Below are positions 6,603 to 12,800 of a stretch of 12,800 bases of DNA, piece by piece. The notes below the pieces were generated by a model that made no database searches, had not been told where the DNA came from, and saw nothing but the letters and a program-made list of their open reading frames with translations. Location of the stretch: the NCBI GenBank assembly GCA_934098435.1, contig CAKOOV010000017.1, forward strand, positions 1 to 12,800, given 5' to 3'. The position numbers were made by a program, and so were the translations under genes. Source of the stretch: an uncultured Bacilli bacterium. Its GTDB lineage: Bacteria > Bacillota_I > Bacilli_A > RF39 > UBA660. Numbering within the stretch: position 1 is the stretch's first letter; each line of letters starts with the position of its first letter.

Positions 6603-7589
6603 ATGGAAAGAATCAAGCATAATAATTATAAATATAAGACTATTAGTTTATTTGCTGGAATAGGAGGATTTGATTTAGGATTCTCCAATGCTGGATTTGA
6701 TATGATATGGGCAAATGATTTTGATAAATACTGTGTACAAACTTTTAAAGAAAATATTAGTAAAAACATAGTCTTAGGAGATATAAATGAGCATTTAGAA
6801 GACATTCCCAAGCATGATGTTTTAGTAGGTGGATTTCCTTGTCAACCGTTTTCAACCTTAGGAAAATTAAAAGGATTTAAAGATGATAGAGGAACATTAT
6901 TTTTTACAATTAAAGAAATAATAAAAAAACATGATACTAAAGTTGTAGTTTTAGAAAATGTAAAAAATATAGTAAATCATGATGGAGGTAAAACGTTTAG
7001 AAAAATAAAGAGCGATTTGGAAGAGTTGGGTTATTATGTTAATTATAAAATTCTTAATTCTGCAGATTACGGAATTCCTCAAAGAAGAAATAGAGTTTAT
7101 ATAGTAGCATTTAATAAAAAATATTTTGACAAAGTACCATTTGAATATCCAAAACCTATGAAATTAGATTTAAAAGCTCAAGATTTATTAGACGATGATG
7201 TGGAAGAAAAATATTTTATTAGTACAAATATGATTGGAACAATATTAGGTAAAGGAACAAAAGGATATATAGTTAAACCAACAATAGACCAATCAATTTG
7301 TAAAACTTTAACTGCAACAATGCATAAAATGCATAGAGCGAGTCAAGACAATTATTATACAGATATTAAAAATTATGAAAAATATTGTGACAAAAATAAG
7401 ACAAATATAAGAAAATTAACACCAAATGAATGTAGGAAAATACAAGGCTTTCCTAGTGATTGGAAACAAGTTGTATCGGATACACAAGCTTATAAACAAT
7501 TTGGTAATGCGGTTACAGTAAATGTTGTTTATGCAGTAGCTAAAAATCTTTTTGATTATATAGAAAAAAATAAGATAGGAGAATGGTAA
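6603..7589 (+). CDS. DNA cytosine-5 methyltransferase 2 of the R-M operon
   Basis: A second complete m5C methyltransferase of 328 residues, distinct from its neighbour. Motif I is LFAGIGGFDLG (16-26), motif IV GGFPCQPFS (76-84) with catalytic Cys80, motif VI ENV (118-120), motif VIII QRRNRVYIV (160-168), motif IX RKLTPNECRKIQGFP (270-284) and motif X GNAVTVNVV (301-309). The variable recognition region is about 195-269, with HRASQDNY at 244-251. It starts 13 bases after the first methyltransferase, on an AGGAGGAAGTG site that overlaps the upstream stop. Two different m5C enzymes beside one nuclease usually mean an asymmetric recognition site whose two strands need separate enzymes (known of systems such as HgaI and LlaJI; inferred here). 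The two genes are too different to be a recent duplication. Confidence 0.93.
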   Translation: MERIKHNNYKYKTISLFAGIGGFDLGFSNAGFDMIWANDFDKYCVQTFKENISKNIVLGDINEHLEDIPKHDVLVGGFPCQPFSTLGKLKGFKDDRGTLFFTIKEIIKKHDTKVVVLENVKNIVNHDGGKTFRKIKSDLEELGYYVNYKILNSADYGIPQRRNRVYIVAFNKKYFDKVPFEYPKPMKLDLKAQDLLDDDVEEKYFISTNMIGTILGKGTKGYIVKPTIDQSICKTLTATMHKMHRASQDNYYTDIKNYEKYCDKNKTNIRKLTPNECRKIQGFPSDWKQVVSDTQAYKQFGNAVTVNVVYAVAKNLFDYIEKNKIGEW

Positions 7590-7590
7590 A

Positions 7591-8925
7591 ATGGTTAAAA
7601 AAACTTCACAAAAGAAAATTATTATTAATGATTATGAAAAAATTAAAGAATTTTTAATGGGCAAATCAGCTAGTATGGTAGAATATTTGGAGCAAAATCC
7701 AAACAAAGAATATTCATTATATACAAAATACATAACTCATTCTGATTTGATATCAAAGGGTAAACGAAATGAAAAGAGCGGATATGACAAAAACTATTTA
7801 TATTATTTAACAACTGAAGAAATGATAGAAAGAGAAAAACAAAGTTCAGATGAAAGCAACGAAGAAGTCTTAGGAAACGATAGAATATCTACGATTAGTA
7901 CAAACAGTACGGCTCATCAATCAAATATAACAGTTTCAACACACGTATATAAATTTTTAGATATAGTAAATAAGAATAAAGAAAAACAAGAAAGAGAGCT
8001 AGAAGAGGATGAAAAACAACTTGTAATTAGTGATTTAGTAGATGTATATTTAGTTAACGACTCTTTAAAATATTTTGATATAGAATATACTCAAAAAATA
8101 TTTGATAAATTAGATAAACATCCTAATTGGAATTTTTGTGATTATAAAATTAATTTGTCAGATGGTAAGTTTACTAAAATTCATTTAACTCAAGCATCCC
8201 ATGGATTTGGTACTAACGATGATGTGGAATTTCAAAAACTTAGAATGTCAATTTTTTTGAATGATAAATTAATAATTTTAATGTCAAAGGATAAAATAAA
8301 TAATACTAAAGAGCTATTTATTTTATTAGATAAAAATCCTCGCTTTTTCACAATTTTAGGTGAATATAATAAAAACTGGGAGAATTATTTAATAAAAAAC
8401 TATAATCGAGAAATATTTGAGTTTATTAAGGAAAATCCAACTATTGATACTGAAGAAAAAACAAGAAAAGATCAATCTAGATGGAGAAAACAATTAGCCG
8501 AAGAAATGATGAATTTTTCTAAAAATGCTAATGAAATATTTTGCCCTTTAACAAAAATAACAACAGACTTTGATAAGGCGGGAACATTATTTAGAGCTTC
8601 ACATATCAAAGCATTCTGCGATTGTTCAGTAGAAGAAGCATACGATATAAATAATGGCATATTGATGGTTGCCAATGCAGATGCTTTATTTGATAAACAT
8701 TTAATAACTATTGATGAAGATGGAACTATATTATTTTCATATTTAATAGAACAAGATTATAGACTAAGAAGTGATCTGCTATTAATGCAAAAAGTTTTTA
8801 ATTTTATATTAACACCAAAAAGAAAAAGTTACTTAAAAATACATAGAAAGATTTTTAAACAAAAAGAGATAAAAAGAAAGAGAGGAATTATAGAAGAGGA
8901 TAGTAGCGGGGAAAATATTCTATAG
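7591..8925 (+). CDS. HNH restriction endonuclease of the R-M operon
   Basis: Probable restriction enzyme, 444 residues. The C-terminal third holds an HNH domain of the HNH_2 (PF13391) style: Cys318-Pro-Leu-Thr, RASHIK (335-340) with His338, NNG (354-356), ANADALFD (361-368) and His370. A conserved-looking strand LITIDEDGTI follows. This domain is typical of restriction nucleases encoded beside methyltransferases. The N-terminal 310 residues are not recognised and presumably bind the target; residues 80-145 are very charged and could form a helical linker. The tail (408-432) is rich in Lys/Arg. The gene starts one base after the second methyltransferase stop, with AGGAGA (7577-7582) as ribosome site, so nuclease synthesis is tied to prior translation of both methyltransferases. 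All core HNH residues are present, so it is likely active. Confidence 0.82.
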   Translation: MVKKTSQKKIIINDYEKIKEFLMGKSASMVEYLEQNPNKEYSLYTKYITHSDLISKGKRNEKSGYDKNYLYYLTTEEMIEREKQSSDESNEEVLGNDRISTISTNSTAHQSNITVSTHVYKFLDIVNKNKEKQERELEEDEKQLVISDLVDVYLVNDSLKYFDIEYTQKIFDKLDKHPNWNFCDYKINLSDGKFTKIHLTQASHGFGTNDDVEFQKLRMSIFLNDKLIILMSKDKINNTKELFILLDKNPRFFTILGEYNKNWENYLIKNYNREIFEFIKENPTIDTEEKTRKDQSRWRKQLAEEMMNFSKNANEIFCPLTKITTDFDKAGTLFRASHIKAFCDCSVEEAYDINNGILMVANADALFDKHLITIDEDGTILFSYLIEQDYRLRSDLLLMQKVFNFILTPKRKSYLKIHRKIFKQKEIKRKRGIIEEDSSGENIL

Positions 8926-8965
8926 CAATAAATAATATAGATTAATTTAAAGTGTCAAAAAAAAT

Positions 8966-8983
8966 ATTAAAATATATTTTAAT
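8966..8983. repeat. Perfect 18-bp AT-only palindrome
   Basis: ATTAAAATATATTTTAAT is its own reverse complement. It lies 40 bases after the HNH stop and before the terminator. AT-only palindromes arise easily in such AT-rich DNA, so a function is uncertain. Confidence 0.4.
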
Positions 8984-9003
8984 TTAATTATTATTAAAAA
9001 GAT

Positions 9004-9047
9004 AGAAAGACTTACCCATATCACAAAGATGTACTAAGTCTTTTTCT
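9004..9047 (+). terminator. Intrinsic terminator after the R-M operon
   Basis: AAAGACTTA (9006-9014) pairs perfectly with TAAGTCTTT (9035-9043), extended by an A-T and a G-U pair, around a 20-base loop, and is followed by a TTTTTCTT tract. An A-rich stretch precedes the stem, so the element might also work in the opposite direction. Confidence 0.7.
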
Positions 9048-9054
9048 TCATACC

Positions 9055-9068
9055 TTACAAACTTGTAA
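9055..9068. promoter_or_regulatory. Bce-type response regulator binding box (TTACA-N4-TGTAA)
   Basis: TTACAAACTTGTAA fits the TNACA-N4-TGTAA signature I recall for BceR-like regulators (described in Lactobacillus casei). It lies just upstream of the -35 position of the response regulator promoter, suited to activation. An overlapping second dyad, ACTTGT (9061-9066) with ACAAGT (9075-9080), extends toward the promoter. Confidence 0.6.
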
Positions 9069-9088
9069 TATAAAACAAGTTAAAACAA

Positions 9089-9097
9089 TGATATAAT
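9089..9097 (+). promoter_or_regulatory. Extended -10 promoter of the two-component operon
   Basis: TGATATAAT with a start near 9104, followed by a GAAGGAAAT ribosome site (9111-9119) and an ATG at 9127. No -35 consensus is visible, which fits an activator bound at 9055-9068. Confidence 0.6.
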
Positions 9098-9126
9098 AGA
9101 ACTATAGAAAGAAGGAAATATAATAT

Positions 9127-9789
9127 ATGAAAAAGATAATGATAATTGAAGATGATACTATAATATCTAAAGAATTATATGAACTACTAGTAAATGCTGG
9201 CTATGAAGCATTAATACTAAAAGACTTCTCAAATGCCAAAGAAGAAATATTAAAAAGTAATATAGACCTAATCCTCTTAGATATAAATATACCATATCAA
9301 AATGGTGAGCAGTTACTTAAAGAAATAAGAAAAGAATCAAACATTCCAGTAATAATGGTAACCTCAAGAGCAAATGAAACCGATGAAATATTATCTATCT
9401 CTTATGGAGCAGACGATTACATAACCAAGCCCTATAGCCCAACCATCTTATTACTAAGAATACAAAATATTTTCAAAAGATTAGATAATAGTACTGAAGT
9501 ACTAAAATATAAAGATTTAGAAGTCTCACCATCACGAGGTACCTTATCTGGTAATAATAAAGAATTAGAACTAACCAAAAACGAAATGCTAATCTTTCAG
9601 CACTTATTAAATAACCAAAATAGAATCGTATCGAGAGATGAACTAATGACCATCCTTTGGAATAATGAAGAATACATAAACGATAATGCTCTAACCGTAA
9701 ATATAAGTAGATTAAGAAGTAAACTAGAGGGCTTTGGTTATCCAAATGCCATAGAAACAAGAAAGGGACAAGGATATATACTATTATGA
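9127..9789 (+). CDS. bceR: BceR-like OmpR/PhoB family response regulator
   Basis: A cytoplasmic transcription factor of 220 residues that is phosphorylated by the following kinase. The receiver domain (1-118) has the acidic pair Asp9-Asp10, phospho-acceptor Asp52 in LLLDINIPYQNG, Thr79 in MVTS and Lys101 in ITKPY. The winged-helix domain (about 125-218) ends in the typical IETRKGQGYIL. Its stop overlaps the kinase start (ATGA at 9786-9789), so both are translated together. Context with a short two-TM kinase and a BceAB-type transporter makes it the regulator of an antimicrobial-peptide detoxification module, probably acting on boxes at 9055 and 10808. Codons ending in C and CTA for Leu are much commoner than in the R-M and Hachiman genes. 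Confidence 0.88.
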   Translation: MKKIMIIEDDTIISKELYELLVNAGYEALILKDFSNAKEEILKSNIDLILLDINIPYQNGEQLLKEIRKESNIPVIMVTSRANETDEILSISYGADDYITKPYSPTILLLRIQNIFKRLDNSTEVLKYKDLEVSPSRGTLSGNNKELELTKNEMLIFQHLLNNQNRIVSRDELMTILWNNEEYINDNALTVNISRLRSKLEGFGYPNAIETRKGQGYILL

Positions 9790-10805
9790 AATTAACAAAC
9801 TATCTAAAAGATAAAATAACCATAATCATTATTACTATCATATCAATAATTCTAATAACCCTATTAGACATAGCCTTCAAAGTACCGAAGGGACTAATAA
9901 TAGTAACCATAGTATTACTACTATTAACACAAATCATAGCTCTCCTAATATCATATTTCCAAAAAAGAACCTTCTATACCACCATCATAACCAATACCAA
10001 AAATCTAGATAAAAAATACCTAGTCCTAGAAACATTACCCAAACCAAATACTTATGAAGAAGAACTAATATATAACACCTTATATGACATCAATAAATCA
10101 ATGATTGAAAATGTCAGTAGTTACATAAATAGCACCAAAGACTTCAAAGACTATATTGAGATGTGGATACACGAAGTAAAAATACCAATATCAAGTCTAA
10201 TCCTTATGACCCATAATCATAAAAACCAAGTACCAAAAGAATATACTGAAGAAATAAGAAGACTAGATAACTACATTGACCAAATCCTCTACTATGTAAG
10301 AAGTAACTATACCAGTGAAGACTTTATCTTCAAAAAAGTAAAATTAGAAAAGATAATCTCCTCCGTAGCCCTTAAAAATAAAGATGACCTCTTAGAAAAT
10401 AAAATTGACCTAATCGTCGATATAAAAAATACCGAAGTCTATACCGATACCAAATGGTTAGAATTCATTTTAAATCAAATTATCAATAACAGTATCAAAT
10501 ACAAAAAAGATATTCCAAACTCCTATATCCAAATAAAAACACAAGAAGACAACAATCAAATAGCCCTATCCATCAAAGATAACGGTATTGGCATACCAAA
10601 AAGTGATATCCCTAATGTTTTCAAAAAATCATTTACCGGTACTAATGGCAGAGATAAAATCAAATCAACAGGCATGGGTCTATACATAGCCAAAAAATTA
10701 TGTACCAAACTAGGTCATAAAATAGAGATAGAATCTGAAGAAAAAGAATATACCATTGTCAAAATAACCTTTGGCAAAAATAAACTTTATCACCCAGAAG
10801 ACTAA
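9786..10805 (+). CDS. bceS: BceS-like intramembrane-sensing histidine kinase
   Basis: A membrane histidine kinase of 339 residues with two TM helices (about 11-30 and 36-57) separated by only a few residues. It therefore has no external sensor domain, the hallmark of BceS-type kinases, which sense through their transporter. The DHp helix holds the phosphorylated His129 in MWIHEVKIPI. The ATPase domain has an N-box around LNQIINNSIKY (229-239), G1 DNGIGIP (265-271) and G2 STGMGLYIAKKL (294-305). The start overlaps the regulator stop. Its TAA (10803-10805) is followed directly by the box for the ABC genes, and no terminator is visible before them, so some read-through is possible. The length fits the family. 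Confidence 0.88.
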   Translation: MKLTNYLKDKITIIIITIISIILITLLDIAFKVPKGLIIVTIVLLLLTQIIALLISYFQKRTFYTTIITNTKNLDKKYLVLETLPKPNTYEEELIYNTLYDINKSMIENVSSYINSTKDFKDYIEMWIHEVKIPISSLILMTHNHKNQVPKEYTEEIRRLDNYIDQILYYVRSNYTSEDFIFKKVKLEKIISSVALKNKDDLLENKIDLIVDIKNTEVYTDTKWLEFILNQIINNSIKYKKDIPNSYIQIKTQEDNNQIALSIKDNGIGIPKSDIPNVFKKSFTGTNGRDKIKSTGMGLYIAKKLCTKLGHKIEIESEEKEYTIVKITFGKNKLYHPED

Positions 10806-10807
10806 CC

Positions 10808-10870
10808 TTACAAAAAAGTAATATACTGTAATATTAAACTTACGACAAATATCCTATTATCTAGTATTAT
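10808..10870 (+). promoter_or_regulatory. Regulator box and promoter of the ABC transporter genes
   Basis: TTACAAAAAAGTAA (10808-10821) matches the box at 9055-9068 except one half-site base (AGTAA for TGTAA). Twenty bases further on, ACGACA (10842-10847), a 17-base spacer and TATTAT (10865-10870) form a plausible -35/-10 pair; the weak -35 would suit activation by the phosphorylated regulator. The ribosome site AAGGAAGGA and ATG 10896 follow. Confidence 0.5.
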
Positions 10871-10895
10871 TAATTACGAAAGGAAGGAAAATAAT

Positions 10896-11663
10896 ATGGA
10901 AAATATACTAAAAATAGAAAATATTGAAAAATACTACGGAAGTAAATCAAGTTTAACTAAAGCCATAGATAACATATCATTTGAAGTAGAAAAAGGAGAA
11001 TTTGTCGCTATCATGGGTTCTTCAGGATCAGGTAAAACAACATTACTAAACTGTATATCCACAATTGATAAAGTAACCGCTGGCCATATTTTTGTAGGAG
11101 GAACTGACATAACAAAACTAAAAGGAAACAGTCTAAATAAGTTTAGAAGAGAAGACTTAGGTTTCATCTTTCAAGACTTCAATTTATTAGATACCTTAAC
11201 AGCCTATGAAAATATAGCACTAGCCTTATCAATTCAAAATGTAAGTCCCAAAGAAATAGATAAAAGAATAAAGAAAGTAGCAAAAGAACTAGACATCGAA
11301 TCAGTACTAAAAAAATATCCTTACCAAATGAGTGGAGGACAAAAACAAAGAGTAGCAGCAGCCCGTGCAATAATAACAGATCCATGCCTAATACTAGCAG
11401 ACGAGCCAACTGGAGCTCTAGATTCTAAGTCATCAAAAATGCTCCTAGAAAAACTAACCTACCTAAATAATGCTTTAGGAGCCACTATTCTAATGGTAAC
11501 CCATGACGCTTATGCCGCAAGTTACGCTACTAGAATAATCTTCATAAAAGATGGTAAAATATATAACGAAATTCGTAAAGGAAATGATACCAGAAAAGAA
11601 TTCTTTGATAAAATAATAGATGTCGTAACCTTACTAGGAGGAGACATAAATGATGCTCTTTAA
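10896..11663 (+). CDS. bceA: BceA-like ABC transporter ATPase
   Basis: ATP-hydrolysing subunit of a BceAB-type transporter that frees lipid-cycle targets from peptide antibiotics such as bacitracin and signals need to the kinase. In 255 residues: Walker A GSSGSGKT (41-48), Q-loop Gln93 in FQD, signature MSGGQKQR (145-152), Walker B LILADEP with catalytic Glu170, and H-loop His203 in VTHD. It belongs to the MacB/LolD-like class. About 25 residues after the usual end (NDTRKEFFDKIIDVV) are common in BceA homologues. The last 14 bases overlap the permease start, and the ribosome site of the permease lies inside this gene. The substrate cannot be told from sequence. Confidence 0.9.
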   Translation: MENILKIENIEKYYGSKSSLTKAIDNISFEVEKGEFVAIMGSSGSGKTTLLNCISTIDKVTAGHIFVGGTDITKLKGNSLNKFRREDLGFIFQDFNLLDTLTAYENIALALSIQNVSPKEIDKRIKKVAKELDIESVLKKYPYQMSGGQKQRVAAARAIITDPCLILADEPTGALDSKSSKMLLEKLTYLNNALGATILMVTHDAYAASYATRIIFIKDGKIYNEIRKGNDTRKEFFDKIIDVVTLLGGDINDAL

Positions 11664-12800
11664 ATTGTCTATAAAAAACATAACCAAAAGTATCAAAGAT
11701 TATGCCATCTATTTCTTTACTCTAGTACTAGGAGTAGCCATCTTCTACGTCTTCAATGCTATAGATAGTCAAACAGTAATGCTAAATGTATCATCATCAA
11801 CAAGCGAAATAATAAGACTAATGACCACCATTCTAGGAGGAGTAAGTGTCTTTGTTTCATTCATTCTAGGATTTCTAATAATCTATGCCAGTCGTTTTCT
11901 CATAAAAAGAAGAAACAAAGAATTTGGAATTTACTTAACCCTAGGAATGTCCAAAAGAAAAATATCTCTAATACTTTTCTTTGAAACTCTTATAATAGGA
12001 GTTATCTCTTTAGGAGTTGGCCTAGCCCTAGGAATAGTTTTATCACAACTAATGAGTATCTTAGTAGCCAATATGTTTGAAGCAGACCTAACAAAATTTC
12101 AGTTTACATTTTCATCTTCAGCAGCCCTAAAAGCCTTATTATACTTTAGCATAATGTATCTAATAGTAATGATATTTAACACCATAATTGTAAACAAATG
12201 TAAACTAATAGACCTATTACATGGTAATAAAAAATCCGAAAAAGTAAAATTAAAAAATCCTATCATTTGTACAGTAGTATTTATAATTGCCGTCATAGCA
12301 CTATCATATGCTTACTATCTAGTAACAGATGGTTTTGGTACTTCACCACTGATGAATACAATAGAAGGAATATTAATACCAATAGCCCTAGGATGTATAT
12401 CAACATTTCTAATATTTTGGTCACTATCAGGTCTAATCCTAAAGATAGTAATGCATCTAAAAAAATACTACTACAAAGGACTAAATAGTTTTACCGTTCG
12501 TCAAATAAGTAGTAAAATAAATACCACAGTCTTTTCAATGACAATAATATGCCTAATGCTATTCTTTACTATATGTATCTTCTCTTCAGCATTATCTATA
12601 AAGAACTCCCTATCAGGTAATCTAAAAGATTTAGCACCCGTTGATATTCAGTTCTCAAAATTACAACAATTATCAGATGAAGAAGAGGAAAGCTTTTCTA
12701 AAAACATAATAGAGGACTACAATACCACTGCCAAAGATACCTTACAAAGATTAGATGTATATAAGTATCTAAAAGATGTAGTAGATATAAATACATATAG
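11650..12800 (+). CDS. bceB: BceB-like ABC transporter permease, 5' part only
   Basis: Starts at ATG 11650, eight bases after AGGAGG (11636-11641) and overlapping the ATPase gene. The frame stays open for 383 codons to the window end, so the 3' end is missing. Seven TM segments are visible (about 17-37, 58-82, 106-132, 161-182, 204-225, 239-265, 291-316). Between the second and third lies the FtsX-type sequence EFGIYLTLGMSKRKI (91-105), typical of this permease superfamily. From residue 317 a hydrophilic, acidic stretch starts the large external domain that in BceB separates TM7 from TM8 and binds the target. Full length in the family is about 640-670 residues, so roughly 60% is present. It forms a complex with the ATPase and the kinase. 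Confidence 0.88.
   Translation, partial: MMLFKLSIKNITKSIKDYAIYFFTLVLGVAIFYVFNAIDSQTVMLNVSSSTSEIIRLMTTILGGVSVFVSFILGFLIIYASRFLIKRRNKEFGIYLTLGMSKRKISLILFFETLIIGVISLGVGLALGIVLSQLMSILVANMFEADLTKFQFTFSSSAALKALLYFSIMYLIVMIFNTIIVNKCKLIDLLHGNKKSEKVKLKNPIICTVVFIIAVIALSYAYYLVTDGFGTSPLMNTIEGILIPIALGCISTFLIFWSLSGLILKIVMHLKKYYYKGLNSFTVRQISSKINTTVFSMTIICLMLFFTICIFSSALSIKNSLSGNLKDLAPVDIQFSKLQQLSDEEEESFSKNIIEDYNTTAKDTLQRLDVYKYLKDVVDINTY

Noticed and set aside
12267..12488. Short + strand frame inside the permease
   Set aside because: It is out of frame with the continuous BceB-like frame that starts at 11650 and runs to the window end.
1..12800. CRISPR array, tRNA, rRNA, transposase or integrase
   Set aside because: No regularly spaced direct repeats, no cloverleaf-like or rRNA-like sequence, and no recombinase motif were seen on reading the window.

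Overview
This 12.8 kb window is very AT-rich and every gene lies on the + strand. Shine-Dalgarno sites are strong (AGGAGG-type), the promoters are mostly extended -10 boxes of the form TGnTATAAT, and intrinsic terminators follow several genes. A BceRS-BceAB-type antibiotic-peptide module closes the window. Together these point to a low-GC Bacillota genome, perhaps a gut Bacilli or Clostridia lineage (inference). TGA is used as a real stop (for example at 5378-5380 and 9787-9789) and Trp is TGG, so this is not a UGA-recoding Mollicute.

Layout. Bases 1-2000 are a loosely packed accessory stretch. They hold a near-perfect palindrome, a small very acidic protein, a secreted cysteine-rich protein with three 26-residue repeats (behind a terminator-like leader hairpin), and a small membrane-protein gene interrupted by an in-frame TAG. 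Bases 2030-5406 hold a two-gene operon read as the Hachiman anti-phage system: hamA (DUF1837-type nuclease) and hamB (SF2 helicase), with its own promoter and a terminator overlapping the hamB stop codon. Bases 5430-8925 hold a restriction-modification operon: two different cytosine-5 DNA methyltransferases followed directly by an HNH endonuclease. Bases 8926-9126 carry a terminator, a TTACA-N4-TGTAA box and a promoter. From 9127 to the end lies a response regulator, a short two-TM histidine kinase, an ABC ATPase and a BceB-like permease cut by the window edge.

How the genes work together. The central 7 kb is a compact defence island. R-M would cut unmodified incoming DNA, and Hachiman would act as a second layer that responds to abnormal DNA. 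The island and the Bce module differ sharply in codon use and in G/C asymmetry of the + strand: the island is G-rich over C and the Bce module C-rich over G. This suggests that the island, and perhaps the accessory genes before it, were placed next to an older chromosomal operon. The Bce module is probably self-regulated by its response regulator through boxes upstream of both transcription units.

No tRNA, rRNA, CRISPR array, transposase or integrase was found. The families are recognised from motifs by eye; no database search was run.
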